From positions 36,001 to 100,000 of the forward strand of contig JAGHQL010000025.1 of assembly GCA_020080175.1 (NCBI GenBank): a stretch of 64,000 nucleotides of DNA. Direction: 5' to 3'. The notes beneath the pieces are model-generated. The model did no database searches. It saw only the letters and a program-made list of their open reading frames with translations, and was not told where the DNA came from. Position 1 is the first letter of the stretch, and each line of letters begins with the position of its first letter. Shown one piece after another: positions 35,352 through 46,914 of this stretch. The position numbers were made by a program, and so were the translations under genes. The stretch comes from Glutinoglossum americanum (taxonomy: Eukaryota > Ascomycota > Geoglossomycetes > Geoglossales > Geoglossaceae).

Positions 35352-36874
35352 ATGCAGCCCTACAACTTCCCCGCCACCACCGAATTTATTGCGCAATACC
35401 TTTGCTCAATGGAGGACGATCGTGACAAAGTTGATGTCGGAGTGGCTGTAGATGTGGAGCTAGCTGCGGAGGCCACAGCAGTACCGCCGATTAAACAACC
35501 CAAAAAGAGATTTGTGGGGCGAAGAGCAGCAACGGAACTGGCGGGGAAAAATGCCGTGAATATCAATGGGTCAATTGAAGATACTGGTGCTATACAAGGT
35601 TCACATCATACCATAATCAATAGAGAAATCTCTCCGCTCATAGTAGTCTAGTTGCGCCCTCCCGCCGTACCGCCCGAACACTAAACCAAGTTCCTTCGTC
35701 CATCCTAGATGATCCAGAAATCAATGCCGCTATCTCCCTACTTCCCCCAAACTACTCGTTCGAGATTCCGAAAACTATCCACCGCATACGGACCCTCTCT
35801 GCCAAAAAAGTGGCTCTCCAGTTCCCTGAGGGGCTTCTCTTATTCGCTACCACCATATCCGACATCCTCACCCGCTTCTGTCCAGGCACGGAAACCCTCA
35901 TCATGGGTGACGTAACTTACGGCGCTTGTTGCATCGATGATTTCACCGCACGCGCATTGGGTTGCGATTTGCTAGTTCACTATGCCCACAGTTGTCTAGT
36001 GCCTGTGGATGTGACGCGGATAAAGACGTTATACGTGTTTGTAGACATCGCGGTGGATAGCGCGCATCTGATCGCGACTATTGAGAGGAACTTTTCAGTG
36101 GGGAAAAGAATTGCGGTTGTGGGGACCATTCAGTTCAATGCAACGATTCATGGAGTAAGACCGGTATTGGAGGGGATGGGATTTACAATTGTGGTCCCGC
36201 AGATTGCGCCGCTCAGTAAAGGGGAGATTTTAGGGTGTACATCGCCGAGGCTCAATACTGCCATCACATCTACGGACGGTAAATCTAACAACAGTGATGT
36301 GGATATCCTCCTTTACCTCGGCGATGGTCGCTTTCACCTTGAATCCGCCATGATCCACAACCCAACCCTTCCAGCCTACCGCTATGATCCCTATTCTAGG
36401 ACACTCACGCATGAAACCTACGCTCACCCAACCATGCACTCACTTCGCTCCTCTGCCATTGCTCTCTCCCGCACTGCTAAATCCTGGGGCCTTATACTAG
36501 GCACCCTCGGCCGACAAGGCAACCCCGCAACCCTCTCCCTGATCGAGCGATCGCTCCGCCGCCAAAGAATCCCATACGTCACCATCCTGCTGAGCGAGAT
36601 ATTTCCAGGAAAGCTAGCGCAGATGAGTGCCGACGTTGAGGCGTGGGTGCAGGTGGCATGTCCGAGACTCAGCATCGATTGGGGATACGCGTTTGAGAGG
36701 CCGCTCTTGAGTCCATACGAAGCGCTCGTGGCGCTCGGGGAGAAGCAAGGTTGGAGTTCTGAAGAAGGGGGAGATGGGGTGTACCCGATGGATTACTACG
36801 CCAGAGAGGGTTTAGGAAGGACGAGGGATAGAGGCGGGAACTCCTCCAGGGGACCCGCGGCTGTTCGCGCATAG
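35352..36874 (+). CDS. DPH1: Diphthamide biosynthesis protein 1 (ACP transferase subunit)
   Basis: Exons 35352-35598 and 35652-36874 give 489 residues; the 53-nt intron has a GTTCAC donor and restores [16 protein letters not shown]. The Dph1 core follows: [37 protein letters not shown], then [20 protein letters not shown] and [13 protein letters not shown]. Three cysteines, in GACC, HSC and [10 protein letters not shown], bind the 4Fe-4S cluster of this non-classical radical-SAM enzyme. [20 protein letters not shown] and [10 protein letters not shown] separate it from Dph2. With Dph2 it adds the 3-amino-3-carboxypropyl group to the diphthamide histidine of eEF2 in the cytosol. The first about 50 residues are polar; translation may begin at Met20. 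Confidence 0.94.
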
Positions 36875-37051
36875 GGCATCCGCAGGAGGACCCATCTAGA
36901 GCGCACTCTTAGACATAGGGTACCGGAAGGCGCCATATCAGGTGAACTGCTGCTATCTTAGAAGCTTCTCCGGGAAAATAGATAAGGCAATTGCCGGCTC
37001 AGCGAAACCAGCAAGCCTTTGCAGGTCGTTTTCCCCGTCGACGAAAAAGGA

Positions 37052-37558
37052 TTACAGAAAACCCTCCCAAATATTTCCAGACACCACCCCCTCACCACAC
37101 TTTCCCATCTCGTTCCTCTCTTGATTCCCGAAATATAAAATAAAACAAAAATAAAAAGGTTTTCTGGAATGGTCCAGTGCATATCCCGCCCGCTGAAAGA
37201 ATGCAAGCAAACTCGGGTTTTGGTCTTCCCCGGGAACCTGTGAAGACGGGGCGGTGGGTTTTCGGGGGTCTCTGGGCGGTTGGGTGTTGTTTCTGGGGCT
37301 TCCGGCTATGGTGGTTGTGTGGTTGGTGGGGGGTATTCTCGGGCATGGAGAGCTAGACGGGATGGGGGCTTGGCTGCTCTCTGTCTTTAGGCGACCGGTG
37401 GGAGCAGAGCGGAAGGGCGTTGTGTTTGAAGTCTTGTGGAAGCGTGTCCGGCCACGGGCTAGGGCTTTACCGCTCGCTGCTGGTCTGTTGGGGATTTCGA
37501 TAGACATGGTAGTTTCTACAAGTAGCCTGGCACGCTTCGTTGGTTCCGCAGATGCCAT
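37052..37558 (-). CDS. Possible hypothetical protein, 168 aa
   Basis: An open minus-strand frame starting MASAEPTKRARLLVETTMSI in a good AACATGG context. It is basic and rich in Pro, Ser, Thr and Arg, and probably disordered for the first 115 residues. The last 50 residues (after LAFFQRAGYALD) look less natural and may be intron or 3' UTR read through. A plus-strand frame (37254-37622) covers the same DNA but is hydrophobic-random. I do not recognise either. The minus frame is preferred because of its initiation context and composition. Confidence 0.33.
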   Translation of the reverse strand: MASAEPTKRARLLVETTMSIEIPNRPAASGKALARGRTRFHKTSNTTPFRSAPTGRLKTESSQAPIPSSSPCPRIPPTNHTTTIAGSPRNNTQPPRDPRKPTAPSSQVPGEDQNPSLLAFFQRAGYALDHSRKPFYFCFILYFGNQERNEMGKCGEGVVSGNIWEGFL

Positions 37559-37804
37559 GTTGGCGTCAGCTTTTCGAAGGGTTGAGGGGGTAGTAGCATT
37601 AGTAACCGTTGTAGCATATTGAGGGAGAAATTAGTGTGATTTTACCCATTCAAGACCGCCGCGAGGGTTAAATTGGTGGTAGCTGTGGAGAGGGATGTAG
37701 AGGAAGCTATACACAGTAGAGGCGCGCGCGATAGGCTGAGCTTCAACGGCATGGAGTACTACGCCCTCCAGTAAGGTCCAACTCAAATTCTTCTTGAATC
37801 TAGA

Positions 37805-38245
37805 TCAAAAATCCGTCACTCTTCCATTGTAACTCCAATCGCCTCCCCCACCCCACCTCAACGGCTCATTCTTTGGCCCACCTACCTCCCCCGTCTTCGG
37901 ATTGACTTCTCCCTCAAATTCCGGCTTTGCGCCTCTTCGCGCGTCCGGGTGGAGTTCCTCGCCCTGCCCAGTCTCCAATTGTGCATTCAGCACGGTCTCG
38001 GTTACGCCACCTGCGCCGTTAGGTGGTGGTGCGGTGTCTGTCTTTGTCTTGGGGGTGCTGAATGCGCCGGTGGAGGCTTCTTGAAGACGCTCGAAGACGG
38101 CCTGCTCCTCCGGGGGGAGGCGTGGAGGGGAAGGTTGTGGAGAAAAAGAATTGCTTTTAGAGATGATTGTTCTTCGGGAGGCGGTGGAGAGGAAAAGATG
38201 GCGCGTGTTGCCGCCGAATAGGGTTCGTGAGAGCGAAGGTGGCAT
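37805..38245 (-). CDS. SDHAF4: Succinate dehydrogenase assembly factor 4 (Sdh8)
   Basis: A single exon of 146 residues. The N-terminus (MPPSLSRTLFGGNTRHLFL, then STASRRT) is a mitochondrial presequence. The C-terminal 40 residues are the diagnostic DUF1674 block: RGAKPEFEGEVNPKTGEVGG, PKNEPLRWGGGGDWSYNGRV and the terminal TDF. The factor binds flavinylated Sdh1 in the mitochondrial matrix, protects it from oxidation and helps complex II assembly. The middle is a low-complexity linker and the whole is somewhat longer than yeast Sdh8. Divergent from ARG8, also mitochondrial, with 369 bp between starts. Confidence 0.92.
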   Translation of the reverse strand: MPPSLSRTLFGGNTRHLFLSTASRRTIISKSNSFSPQPSPPRLPPEEQAVFERLQEASTGAFSTPKTKTDTAPPPNGAGGVTETVLNAQLETGQGEELHPDARRGAKPEFEGEVNPKTGEVGGPKNEPLRWGGGGDWSYNGRVTDF

Positions 38246-38614
38246 TTTGGTGCTCTATGGGCAGGTTGTCGCGTGTAATGCTTGTAAGTTCTGGCGGTTT
38301 CGTTGGGAGGCGGATTCAAGAGATCAAAGTATGAATCTATCTCCCCAGACGGGATAGAGTTCCAACAGCGTTGATAGGTACATGTACGTGGGGTAGTTTT
38401 TGAAAGCGTCTAAAGTTGCAATTGGAGAAATTGGAGAAATTCTATACCCTTGACCATGCTCCCATTAAAATAAAAATTCATGCCATCACGAGGCGCCCAA
38501 AATCTTTTGCCGATCGTATCGATAAGAAAACCCCAAATGCCACCATAAAACAATATTCTAACTTGTAGCCCCGACCTATTATCCACAAGATATTCTGCTC
38601 CAGTAAACCATTAA
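38246..38614. promoter_or_regulatory. Divergent promoter region SDHAF4 / ARG8
   Basis: Separates two genes for mitochondrial proteins. I searched for a TGACTCA-type Gcn4/CPC1 site, expected for an arginine gene, and saw none. Confidence 0.4.
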
Positions 38615-40188
38615 ATGGCCTTGCGGGTATCACCCAGGCGCATAGGCGCCGCATTGAGCTCCCGAAACTTCTCAATTGTCCAGTCGGGATTTTACAGCCG
38701 GAGTGCGTCAACGGCAACATCTAATCTACCTCAGGAGGTAGTGGAGGAGATACAGGTCCGAAACCTTCTCTCAAGCAAATGCTAGTACAAACCACTAACT
38801 TCCCACCTACTGATGAGTAGAAGGAAACCACATTGTCGAACGCCGATCCGCCTGTAGACTCAGCAACTGCCGCGCTCGTGAGAGACCAGGCTCCCTTTAT
38901 GGTCGCGACATATGTCCGCCCACCACCAATGTTTGTAAAGGGAGAAGGCTGCTGGCTGTGGGATGTCGAGAATAGAAAGTACCTTGATTTTACGGCGGGG
39001 ATCGCTGTCAACGCGCTGGGGCATTGTGACCAAGAGATGAGCAGAATTATCTCACAGCAGGTATGTAGAGAGCCCAATTTATCCCATCTGTACTATTAGA
39101 TATATCTCGGGAGAGTGGCAAAAGCTCATGCCCAAGTGAAATACGCAATCTAGGCTAAAACCCTCGTCCACACTTCCAATCTCTACCACAACCCATGGAC
39201 TGGTACTCTCTCTAAGCTCATCGTCGAGAAGACTATCGCCCAAGGAGGCATGCATACAGCCTCTAAGGTCTTCGTTTGCAATTCTGGTTCAGAAGCTAAC
39301 GAAGCTGCCATCAAATTCGCCCGCAAAGTTGGAAAAATACACGATCCATCAGGCGAGAAGTATGAGATCCTGTCATTTAGTAACAGTTTCCACGGCCGCA
39401 CCATGGGCAGCCTTAGCGCAACACCCAACCCGAAATACCAGAAGCCGTTTAGTCCCATGGTCCCGGGCTTTAAATACGGAACATTCAACGATATCTCCAG
39501 CATCCCTTCATTAGTCACCTCCAAAACCTGCGGCGTGATGGTCGAGCCCATCCAAGGTGAAGGCGGCGTCAACGTCGCAACTCCTGAGTTCCTCTCCGCT
39601 CTTCGAGCCCGCTGCGACGAAGTAAACGCCGTCCTCATCTACGATGAGATCCAATGTGGCCTGTCCCGCACCGGCACCCTCTGGGCCCACCAATCCCTCC
39701 CGCGCTCCGCCCACCCAGACATCCTCACCACCGCCAAAGCCCTCGGCAACGGCTTCCCCATAGCCGCCACCATGGTCTCCGAGTCCGTCGCCGAAAAGAT
39801 CGTCACCGGCGACCACGGCACCACCTTCGGCGGGAACCCGCTCGCCTGCCGCCTAGCCCACTACGTCTTCTCGCGGCTCTCCGACCCGGCGCTCCAGCGT
39901 TCCGTGCTCGCCAAGGGCGAGATCTTCCGCAGGCACTTCGCGGAGCTGCAGCAGCGCTACCCGGATGTCGTCTCGGAGGTCAGGGGTCGAGGGCTAATCC
40001 TAGGGTTGCAGCTCAGTCAGGATCCGGCGAAGGTCGTTCAGGCGGCGAGGGAGAGGGGGCTGTTGATCATCACGTGCGGAACTAATACGTTGAGATTCGT
40101 GCCGCCGCTAGTGGTTGGTGAGGAGGAGATCGAGGAAGGCATGGCGATCTTGAAGGAGGCGATGGAGGCTGCGTTTGGACGGCAATGA
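38615..40188 (+). CDS. ARG8: Acetylornithine aminotransferase, mitochondrial
   Basis: Exons 38615-38755 (or 38737), 38821-39060 and 39154-40188 give 471 residues. Exon 1 is a presequence (MALRVSPRRIGAALSSRNFS), which the conserved part needs because it otherwise lacks an ATG. Two donors, GTAGTG after 38737 and GTCCGA after 38755, are both phase 0. Class-III aminotransferase features: YLDFTAGIAVNALGH, SNLYHNPWTGTLSK, FVCNSGSEANEAAIKFARK, FHGRTMGSLSAT, DEIQCGLSRTG with the PLP-binding Asp, and TTAKALGNGFPIAA with the PLP lysine. The end TLRFVPPLVVGEEEIEEG is typical. It makes N-acetylornithine in arginine synthesis in the matrix. The 3' third is strikingly GC-rich with C/G-ending codons compared with its 5' part. 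Confidence 0.94.
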
Positions 40189-40195
40189 CGGAAAA

Positions 40196-40212
40196 ATATA
40201 TATATATATATA
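40196..40212. repeat. (TA)n dinucleotide run
   Basis: About eight TA units, starting 8 bases after the ARG8 stop codon. It could act in 3'-end formation as a TA-rich efficiency element; it is also a simple microsatellite. Confidence 0.7.
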
Positions 40213-40347
40213 ACCGCCTTAGCTCTTATCCTAGCCGGAGCAAGGCTTATCTACTTCTTCCTTCCCGCATGCGGGGCGGGCGCAAAAAGTCTTTGATCCT
40301 TTCCTAAACAAGGATCCTATTCTTGCCGCCTAAGAAAAAGCGCTTCC

Positions 40348-40367
40348 TTTTTTTTTTTTTTTTTTTT
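40348..40367. repeat. T20 homopolymer
   Basis: Twenty uninterrupted T residues in the convergent intergenic region. The length in a raw assembly may be inaccurate. Confidence 0.7.
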
Positions 40368-40805
40368 CCTCCCAGCCGGGCAGGTTTCGAGCGTGTTAGA
40401 TAGGAGATTCTTGGGTAGATATGACCGATATCCGAAAGAAGTAATCTGAAGTCTAACTTTCAAGGCGCCGGCGATAGATGGTTACACCAGCATGCCTGCG
40501 CAGAATCTTCCCATTACTCTACTACCCACATCACGAAAATTTTCTATCCTTCTTAACAGCCCCTTTCCATCCCTTAATGGAAGCGGCCATTTTCAGCGCC
40601 ACTAAAAGAGCAAAGGAAAAGTCTACCTTAAAAGGATACCTCAAAGAGATTATGTACACGAATACTGGCTGCATTTGCACCTAACCCCCTACTAGGTTAG
40701 GATATCTGAATCCGTGCACCTTGCTGTACAGAAATATCTATGAAAACCCAAGGAATTTTTTCAATGGCTTAGTTGTAGCCATTGATCCCATCAAAACTCT
40801 ATAAA

Positions 40806-43800
40806 TCAATTCCTCACTCTCCCCGTCTCCAACTTCTCAACCACATCAGCAACTCCTCCAAAACCCCACGCTGGACTCTTCTTCTTCTTCCCCTTCCTAT
40901 CACCATACTTCTCATCGAACTTCTTGATAGCAGCAAGGCTGCTCATATCCTCACTAATGCTAGCGCTAATCTCGTCTAAGGCCTTCTCGAAGTGCCTCTT
41001 GGCTAGAGTCCGTTTCTCGGGAGGTGTGTAACCTGGCTGCGTCGATGCTAGCGCGATTTCTTCACGAACGCAAGATAGGGCTGCTGCGACGCAGATGTTT
41101 TTGAGGTCGGAGCCAGAGTAGAGATTGGTTTGCGAAGCGATATCTATAAGGGAGACGTCGGGATCCAGAGACTCGTCCTTCAGGTGAATCTTTAGAATTT
41201 CCACCCGGTCCTTCTCCGTCGGAAGATCGACAAGTAGCCTTCGAGGTAGGCGCCTTAAAACCGCATCGTCGAGATCGAAAGGCCTATTGGTTGCAACCAT
41301 TATAAAAGCAGACAGATCATTCATTCCGTCCCACTGTTGGAGAAACATATTTATCAATTCGCGGTGCGAAGTACGGTTGGCATGTGAACTCCTGGAGCCG
41401 AAGATAGCATCTGCCTCGTCGATGAAAACAACGCAAGGGCTTAGCTTCTTGGCGAGCGTGAAGATAGCCTTCACATTTTTCTCTCCTGTAGGTAGATTAG
41501 ACATATCTAGCCATTACTAACCACATCAGTCGGAATTCAACGTACCTTCACCAACATACATGTCATAAACCTCCGCACCACTTACCTCGAGCACAGTTGC
41601 GCCGCTCTCTTTCGCAACAGCCCTAGCAAGAAGGGTCTTACCGGTCCCGGGGGGACCGTAAAGAAGGAGGCCAGGGATCTTGTCGGTGGCAAGAACTCCA
41701 TAGGAGAAGGCCTCAGGTCGAATGAGGGATAGTGAAGTTAGCGTCTTCAGAGCCTCGACAGTATCAGGTGGAGCTCTGACATCTTGAAACGTGGTATGAA
41801 TATTCTCTAGAGCATGCTAGTTAGATATGGGCGTAATTGGATGAGGAAACCAAGTTGTGGGAGGACCGAGGCATAGCAGGAAATAAAGCAAAGGGGAACC
41901 CATACCAAGATTAACGACTCCACTCAGCAGCTTCTTCTCGTGGGCGTTACAAGTTTTCCTTAGCCGCTTCGTCCTTTCTTCCGATTCCATCAGAGGAGGT
42001 GCCGCACCGGAGGGCCTAGGTAGACTACCTCCTCTGATTGACATCTGTTTCTCCTCGTTTGCCCACTGAAATTTGACCTCATCGCTAGCGCCTAGGATCC
42101 CCAAAGCTCTCCCCACGTCTTCAGACGTGAGTGCTCCTGCTTCGGTTTTTCCACCAAGAGCGCTGACTGCGACTCGGTGAACTCGATCAAAAGACCAAAC
42201 CGAGTTACCTAGATCGGACGTAAATTCCAAGGAAGAATCCAGACGCCAATCGCCCAGAATTACAGGGGGTATAGATTGCTTGTAGTTTTGACTTCGCCTC
42301 CTTATCATGTCTCGTAAATGACGGATATTAATCTCTCTTATTCTCCGGCTTTCGTCTTCTGCAAACACTCCATCTTGTGTGAGTGTCCGGGCCGGTGTTA
42401 TGATGATAGTCCGCGAAAGGCCATCTCCGTATTCAGACTGAAGATTTCTGATACCTGACTTGGAAAGAGATGGCATAAGGTCTGCTGATGAGACAGTGCC
42501 TACTAGTACTATGTTCTGGCCTTCCTTTCTTCGTCTCCGGATTATATCAAGGAGCTTCTCAATAATTCTGCCTCCATGAGTAGTGGCATTAATCTCCTTA
42601 TAGTCCCGTAACACGACAATAGTAGACCAAGGAACTTGAGAGTCTTCGGGGTTAATTTCACCATCCAATGCCTGCTCAGGTGCCTCTTTGCTGTCGGTGG
42701 TGCTCGATCCATTGCCTCGCCTTGAAAGCCTCCTCTTTTCTAGACTCGCATCTATGAACGCATCCAAGAGGATGGAGAGCTTCATATCGTTCCATTGATC
42801 CGACGAGGGTCCTACAGAGCGCGAATACTGCGATTGGGGACCGTTTAACCGAGTGCCATTTGAGGTTATATTCCCAGCAAATATTCTGCCGGTTCTAAAA
42901 AGGTCCTCCAGATTGCCGCTGAAGGTCCCAATAGGGATAGCACTGAATTTTGATATCGTAGGCATTTGAAAGTGAGATGAGGCCCCTCGCGATGAAGGTG
43001 TATCATCGTCTTCCTCTTCCTCGAATTCTTCACCCTCCTCCTCGGTTTCTTCCGATTCCCGGGCGTTCTGATGGGCCACAACCTGCTGGGCATCATATGA
43101 CAGTGACCTGATAGAATGTGGGCTAGGGTCTGGACCCTCGCCGATATAATCACCACCTATCTCGGCAAGATCCTGAGCATCTAATCGTACGAGGTCGGCG
43201 TTTAGTACAGAAGCCGCTTTTTCAATGATGGCATCGAGAAAGAAGATACCGCCGTCCTTTGGACATTGAAGCAAGACGTGAGCTTTGGCTGCCAGAAAGT
43301 CATCCGCAAAGGACGGATTTGGCAGGGCGAGCCCCGTCCTTATTGTCGACAAAACCTCTTTCCAGATATCTTCATGGAGATTGTATCTAATGGGCGAGAG
43401 CTTGGTTCCGCTATCGAGTCGTTTGTTTGCCGACTCCTTGTACAAGAGCAACGGGTCCGTTGTCGTCCATAGTTCTTCTTTCAGTCGTACACTATTCTGC
43501 AAAAACCACGAAGGCATCTCGACTGGTGGAATCTCCTGAGGTTTCCTATTCCTTGCAGATCTCCGTGCTGCGGATCCATGGTTACCTTGCCGCTCCTTGG
43601 GTCGCTGCAATCGTTCGGGTGGTGTGCTGAGGGGTTCGCCGCTCTCGGCAAGATCTACGCCAGCAATTGGTTCTTGCGATGAAGTAGGTAGGTCTCCATC
43701 CGGCTCTTGCGTGAGTACTGGGTCCGTCTTGTTCGGGTGTCCATCGGGGACACTGTAAAGCACCGCAGAACGGTGAAGGGCCCGGGGGCGAAGGGCCCGG

Positions 43801-43898
43801 GGGCGAAAAGGAAATCGGCAGCCAGCTATAATACAGCAGCGCGCTGGTGAAGGCAATTGAGGCAGCAAGCGAAGTGCGTGCCGTTGTACAGCATGCAT
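40806..43898 (-). CDS. Large mitochondrial-type AAA ATPase (Msp1/spastin-like AAA domain)
   Basis: Minus-strand exons 43898-41906, 41806-41546 and 41485-40806 give 977 residues. The start ([16 protein letters not shown], then Arg-rich [12 protein letters not shown]) is a strong mitochondrial presequence. An approximately 650-residue middle region has [16 protein letters not shown], an acidic tract (near 284-300) and a degenerate nucleotide-binding-like part ([28 protein letters not shown]). The AAA module is C-terminal: Walker [10 protein letters not shown] in exon 2, then [17 protein letters not shown] across intron 2, Walker [13 protein letters not shown], sensor [11 protein letters not shown], arginine fingers RRLPRR and [11 protein letters not shown]. 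This meiotic-clade AAA domain resembles Msp1, ATAD1 and spastin, but the long N-terminal part is a filamentous-fungal form. Role in mitochondrial protein quality control is inference. Confidence 0.85.
43776..43805. repeat. Two tandem 15-bp units in the AAA ATPase presequence
   Basis: The unit AAGGGCCCGGGGGCG is present twice in a row. On the minus strand it encodes a repeated five-residue Arg-Pro-Arg-Ala-Leu-like motif, an in-frame duplication in the targeting peptide. Confidence 0.8.
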
Positions 43899-44927
43899 TC
43901 GTATGAGTTTTGCTCTTTCGAGCTCGTTGTCTCTTGACGTTCACAGAGGCTTCAACAAACTTCACGGAATTTCGTGAACTTCTGCGGCTCGTAACCAGGG
44001 TTTTTGATTGGTTAAAGACATGAGCCCTACTTGGCAACCGAGCCCACAATTGAGAAGCAACATGCCATGGGACAGATTTTTATTGATCTCCACATTCCTA
44101 GTCTTTGCTATCTTACATTATCTAGAACAGCTCCGATACGCAGTTGTTTCACGAGGCTTGAGCTATAGATTTATTAACTTCGTGATTGTTGTTACATTTT
44201 CTGGTTACGAGCAGAGAATTGCATTCACGAGCGCGAGATCCACCATCCGATTGCATATGTGGCATTACGACGGAGGAAAATTCACGATTTTGTCAATCAC
44301 CCCACGAAAAACCCTAGGTGGCTTAATCATGTCGAACAACGCAACGAAATATCCTTAACCTGTAATAGAAAAAATGAAAAAACGCATCGTCATGTTACCT
44401 TGTATGTAATCGTTGATAGTGCAATATCTGGTCCGGACAACAGCTGAAACTGGGCGAGAGGACATGATAATGGTCAATGAGTATCAAAGTAGTCATTTCG
44501 CATCTCATCAAGGCCCGCAATACCGATGAAAGTGATAACCGTCAGTGTTGTAGAGTCATTGACGACCGTAGGATCACCGCGGTTGTTGAACACAAAGCAA
44601 ACTGCACGCTACCAAAGCGTGCAAGTCAGGGGGGCCGCCCACCACACGCAATCGGGGGGTATGAACAAGGCCAGGAGGAGGTTTTAGAGCATCCGGTCAG
44701 TAGAAAAGTCACGACCGGATACCGCATGGTTTTCAAGGAGACCGAAAAGGTGGGTGTTCCACAAGAAAGGAATGAGAATCTTAGGAGCCGGGAGTTTTCC
44801 GCGATCAAATCAAGAATCAAGCCCCCACCAGGTGTTATGTATGTGAGCATCAGCGTGTACTTCAGGCGTCCGGACATCATAGACTCAAGCAGTCAAGATC
44901 ACAGTCGGCGTTGATCAAGCTCTTTTT
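43899..44927. other. Intergenic: AAA ATPase promoter and KH-gene 3' region
   Basis: About 1 kb between two minus-strand genes. A plus-strand frame of 145 codons (44477-44914) lies antisense to the KH gene's 3' UTR and shows no domain; it is not called. Confidence 0.45.
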
Positions 44928-46914
44928 TCACGCTGTCCCTGGTGGTCTCGGTTGCTCACCTTGCCCTTGAGCTTGCGGCTGAGCTGCCATGGCTGCATAC
45001 CACATCGCAACATAGTTGTTATAGCCACCATACATCGCATACGGATCCGCGTTTGCCGCCGGTTGTCCAGCAGCCTGCGACTGCGGTGGACTCGAGTCAG
45101 ATCCCTGACCATACTGCTGTTGGGGTTGTGAGTACCGATCAGTATACTGATCATTATGTCGACCACCACCCCCACGCTTCTGTTGCTTTGGTAGTGTTAG
45201 CACCTAGACTTAGAACGTAAATGATGGTGATAGATAACACCCACTGAAGCATCAACTTTATCTTCAATGGCTCTCTTAGCCCTCTCAATCGAGTCCCTAC
45301 TTCCGACCAGTCCAATTTCTCGGTCCTGATCACTTGGGTTTGACTGACTTGAAACGTTGATCTTGCATCCGGTTGAATTTTGCATCTCCTTAATCGTCTC
45401 GCCACCTGCGAACCAAACTATCAGATTATGTGGCAAAACCTAGAGCCTGTGAGGGTCGCTAACCTTTCCCGATGATCATTCCCACCGCTTCTGCTGGTAC
45501 CCGAATGGAGTCGTTGATACGGTCACCTCCTCCAAATCCGCCTCCCCCGGCGCCGCCTCCACCATAATTACCGAACCCACCCCCGCGCCCAGCATCCCGC
45601 TGTGACGGCCCTTGGTTGGCCAAACTCTTGGTGTCACTATCGACAATCTCCATTATCAATTCCTTCGCCATAGCAGCCGCCTGCACACTCCCAATCAAGT
45701 TTACTGGTCTGAGACCATTGACGCTCTTTGCTTCGCCTACAATGTTGACATGGCATCCGCTTCGTTCTTGAAGGTCCCGAATTGTCTCACCACCACGGCC
45801 GATGATAAGGCCTACTGTTCTATCTGGTACCATGATTTGCATTGTATCCTCTCCATCGCGAAGAGGGGGCTGATGAGAACCTCGTTGCCCAGGCTCCGGT
45901 CCTCCGCGCCCGCCACGCTCAAACCCTTGCTGCTTGTTGTTATCGGCAATGATCTTATAGATCTCAGCCTTCGCATTGGCGATCTGCCCACGGCTGCCCG
46001 TTATCTTGCAATCACGAGTAGGGCCACTAACATCCGGGCCAGTGATGAATTGGACTCTTGCGCCAGTATCCGCCTCAACGCGTCTAAGGTTTTCGCCTTG
46101 ACGACCGATGATTAACCCGACAAGATTCGAGTCAATCTGTATCGTCTCAACAGTGGTTTCTCCACTTCCAGTACCACCACGTGGCGATCTATCACCGCGA
46201 GCACCATATCCTCGGCTCGGAGGAGATGAAAATGCGTTGCCACCAGCACGGCGGTCTCTTGGATTTGGTGAAAATGATCTGTCACGTTGGAAGTCACGGC
46301 CATTGGCTCCGCGTCGATCGTCTCGGCGTTCATCGCGGTAGGGATTATAGTTGTCCCGGAAATTCTCACGCCGCGGAGGTGGAGGAGATCGCGACCTTGA
46401 CCGAGAGCGGCGGTATTGTCGGCCTGCTGAGTGTATGTCAGAATCATGATGTTGAACTATGCCTATTGACAATAAGATCTGGGTTTGTGTGTACTATAGG
46501 AAAGCTCCGACTAACCTGAACCGCCTCCGCGAGATTCATAAGCTACCCCCTTTTCTGCTGCTATTCCTCTTGCCTTCGCGATGGCTTCTGCGATACTTAC
46601 AGAACCGGAATTAATAGGCCTAATGTTGCTCAAGTCCAGGCTGCCAGATGAACTGGGCTGCGGCAATCCATAGCCACCAAGTCCTGCTGGAGGTACAGAT
46701 GTTGGTATAACACCAGGATAGCCTTGAGGTAGGCCAGATTGTTGTGAGCCTGGAGCTTGTTGAATTAGAGATGGATTGGGTTGCGCTTGACTTGCACCTG
46801 GCCGCTGCGCGGCTGTGCGCATACACTATAAGTGATACATCTAATACGTATATGATAGATAAACTCACCTAGGGCAGCGAGTATAGTAGAGATATTAGGT
46901 GTCTGTTCCGCCAT
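44928..46914 (-). CDS. Three-KH-domain RNA-binding protein (FUBP/KSRP-like)
   Basis: Minus-strand exons 46914-46869, 46812-46516, 46426-45464, 45405-45245 and 45179-44928 give 572 residues. After MAEQTPNISTILAAL and a Pro/Gln-rich part comes an Arg/Ser stretch (RRSRSRSRSPPPPRRE). Three KH domains follow, each with its GxxG loop: IDSNLVGLIIGRQGENLRR, VPDRTVGLIIGRGGETIRD and VPAEAVGMIIGKGGETIKE, the third split by an intron inside the loop. Between KH2 and KH3 is a Gly-rich RGG-like linker. The tail is Gln/Ser/Gly-rich with YAMYGGYNNYVAMWYAAMAA, like the tyrosine motifs of FUBP. It probably binds single-stranded RNA or DNA and acts in splicing or mRNA control; its target is not known. Intron 2 ends in a tandem CAGCAG acceptor (exon 3 may start at 46423). 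Confidence 0.88.

Larger units (their letters stand above)
40189..40805. other. Convergent 3' region between ARG8 and the AAA ATPase
   Basis: Two 3' UTRs. It contains a (TA) run just after the ARG8 stop and a run of 20 T at 40348-40367. Nothing else was recognised. Confidence 0.5.

Noticed and set aside
37254-37622. 122-codon plus-strand ORF opposite the 37052-37558 frame
   Set aside because: Hydrophobic-random composition with Gly/Val/Arg runs typical of the antisense of a proline-rich frame.
39511-39824. Antisense ORFs within ARG8
   Set aside because: Produced by the GC-rich, C-ending codons of ARG8; no independent evidence.
44477-44914. 145-codon plus-strand ORF
   Set aside because: It lies antisense to the 3' region of the KH gene, has no recognisable motif and no splice or promoter context.
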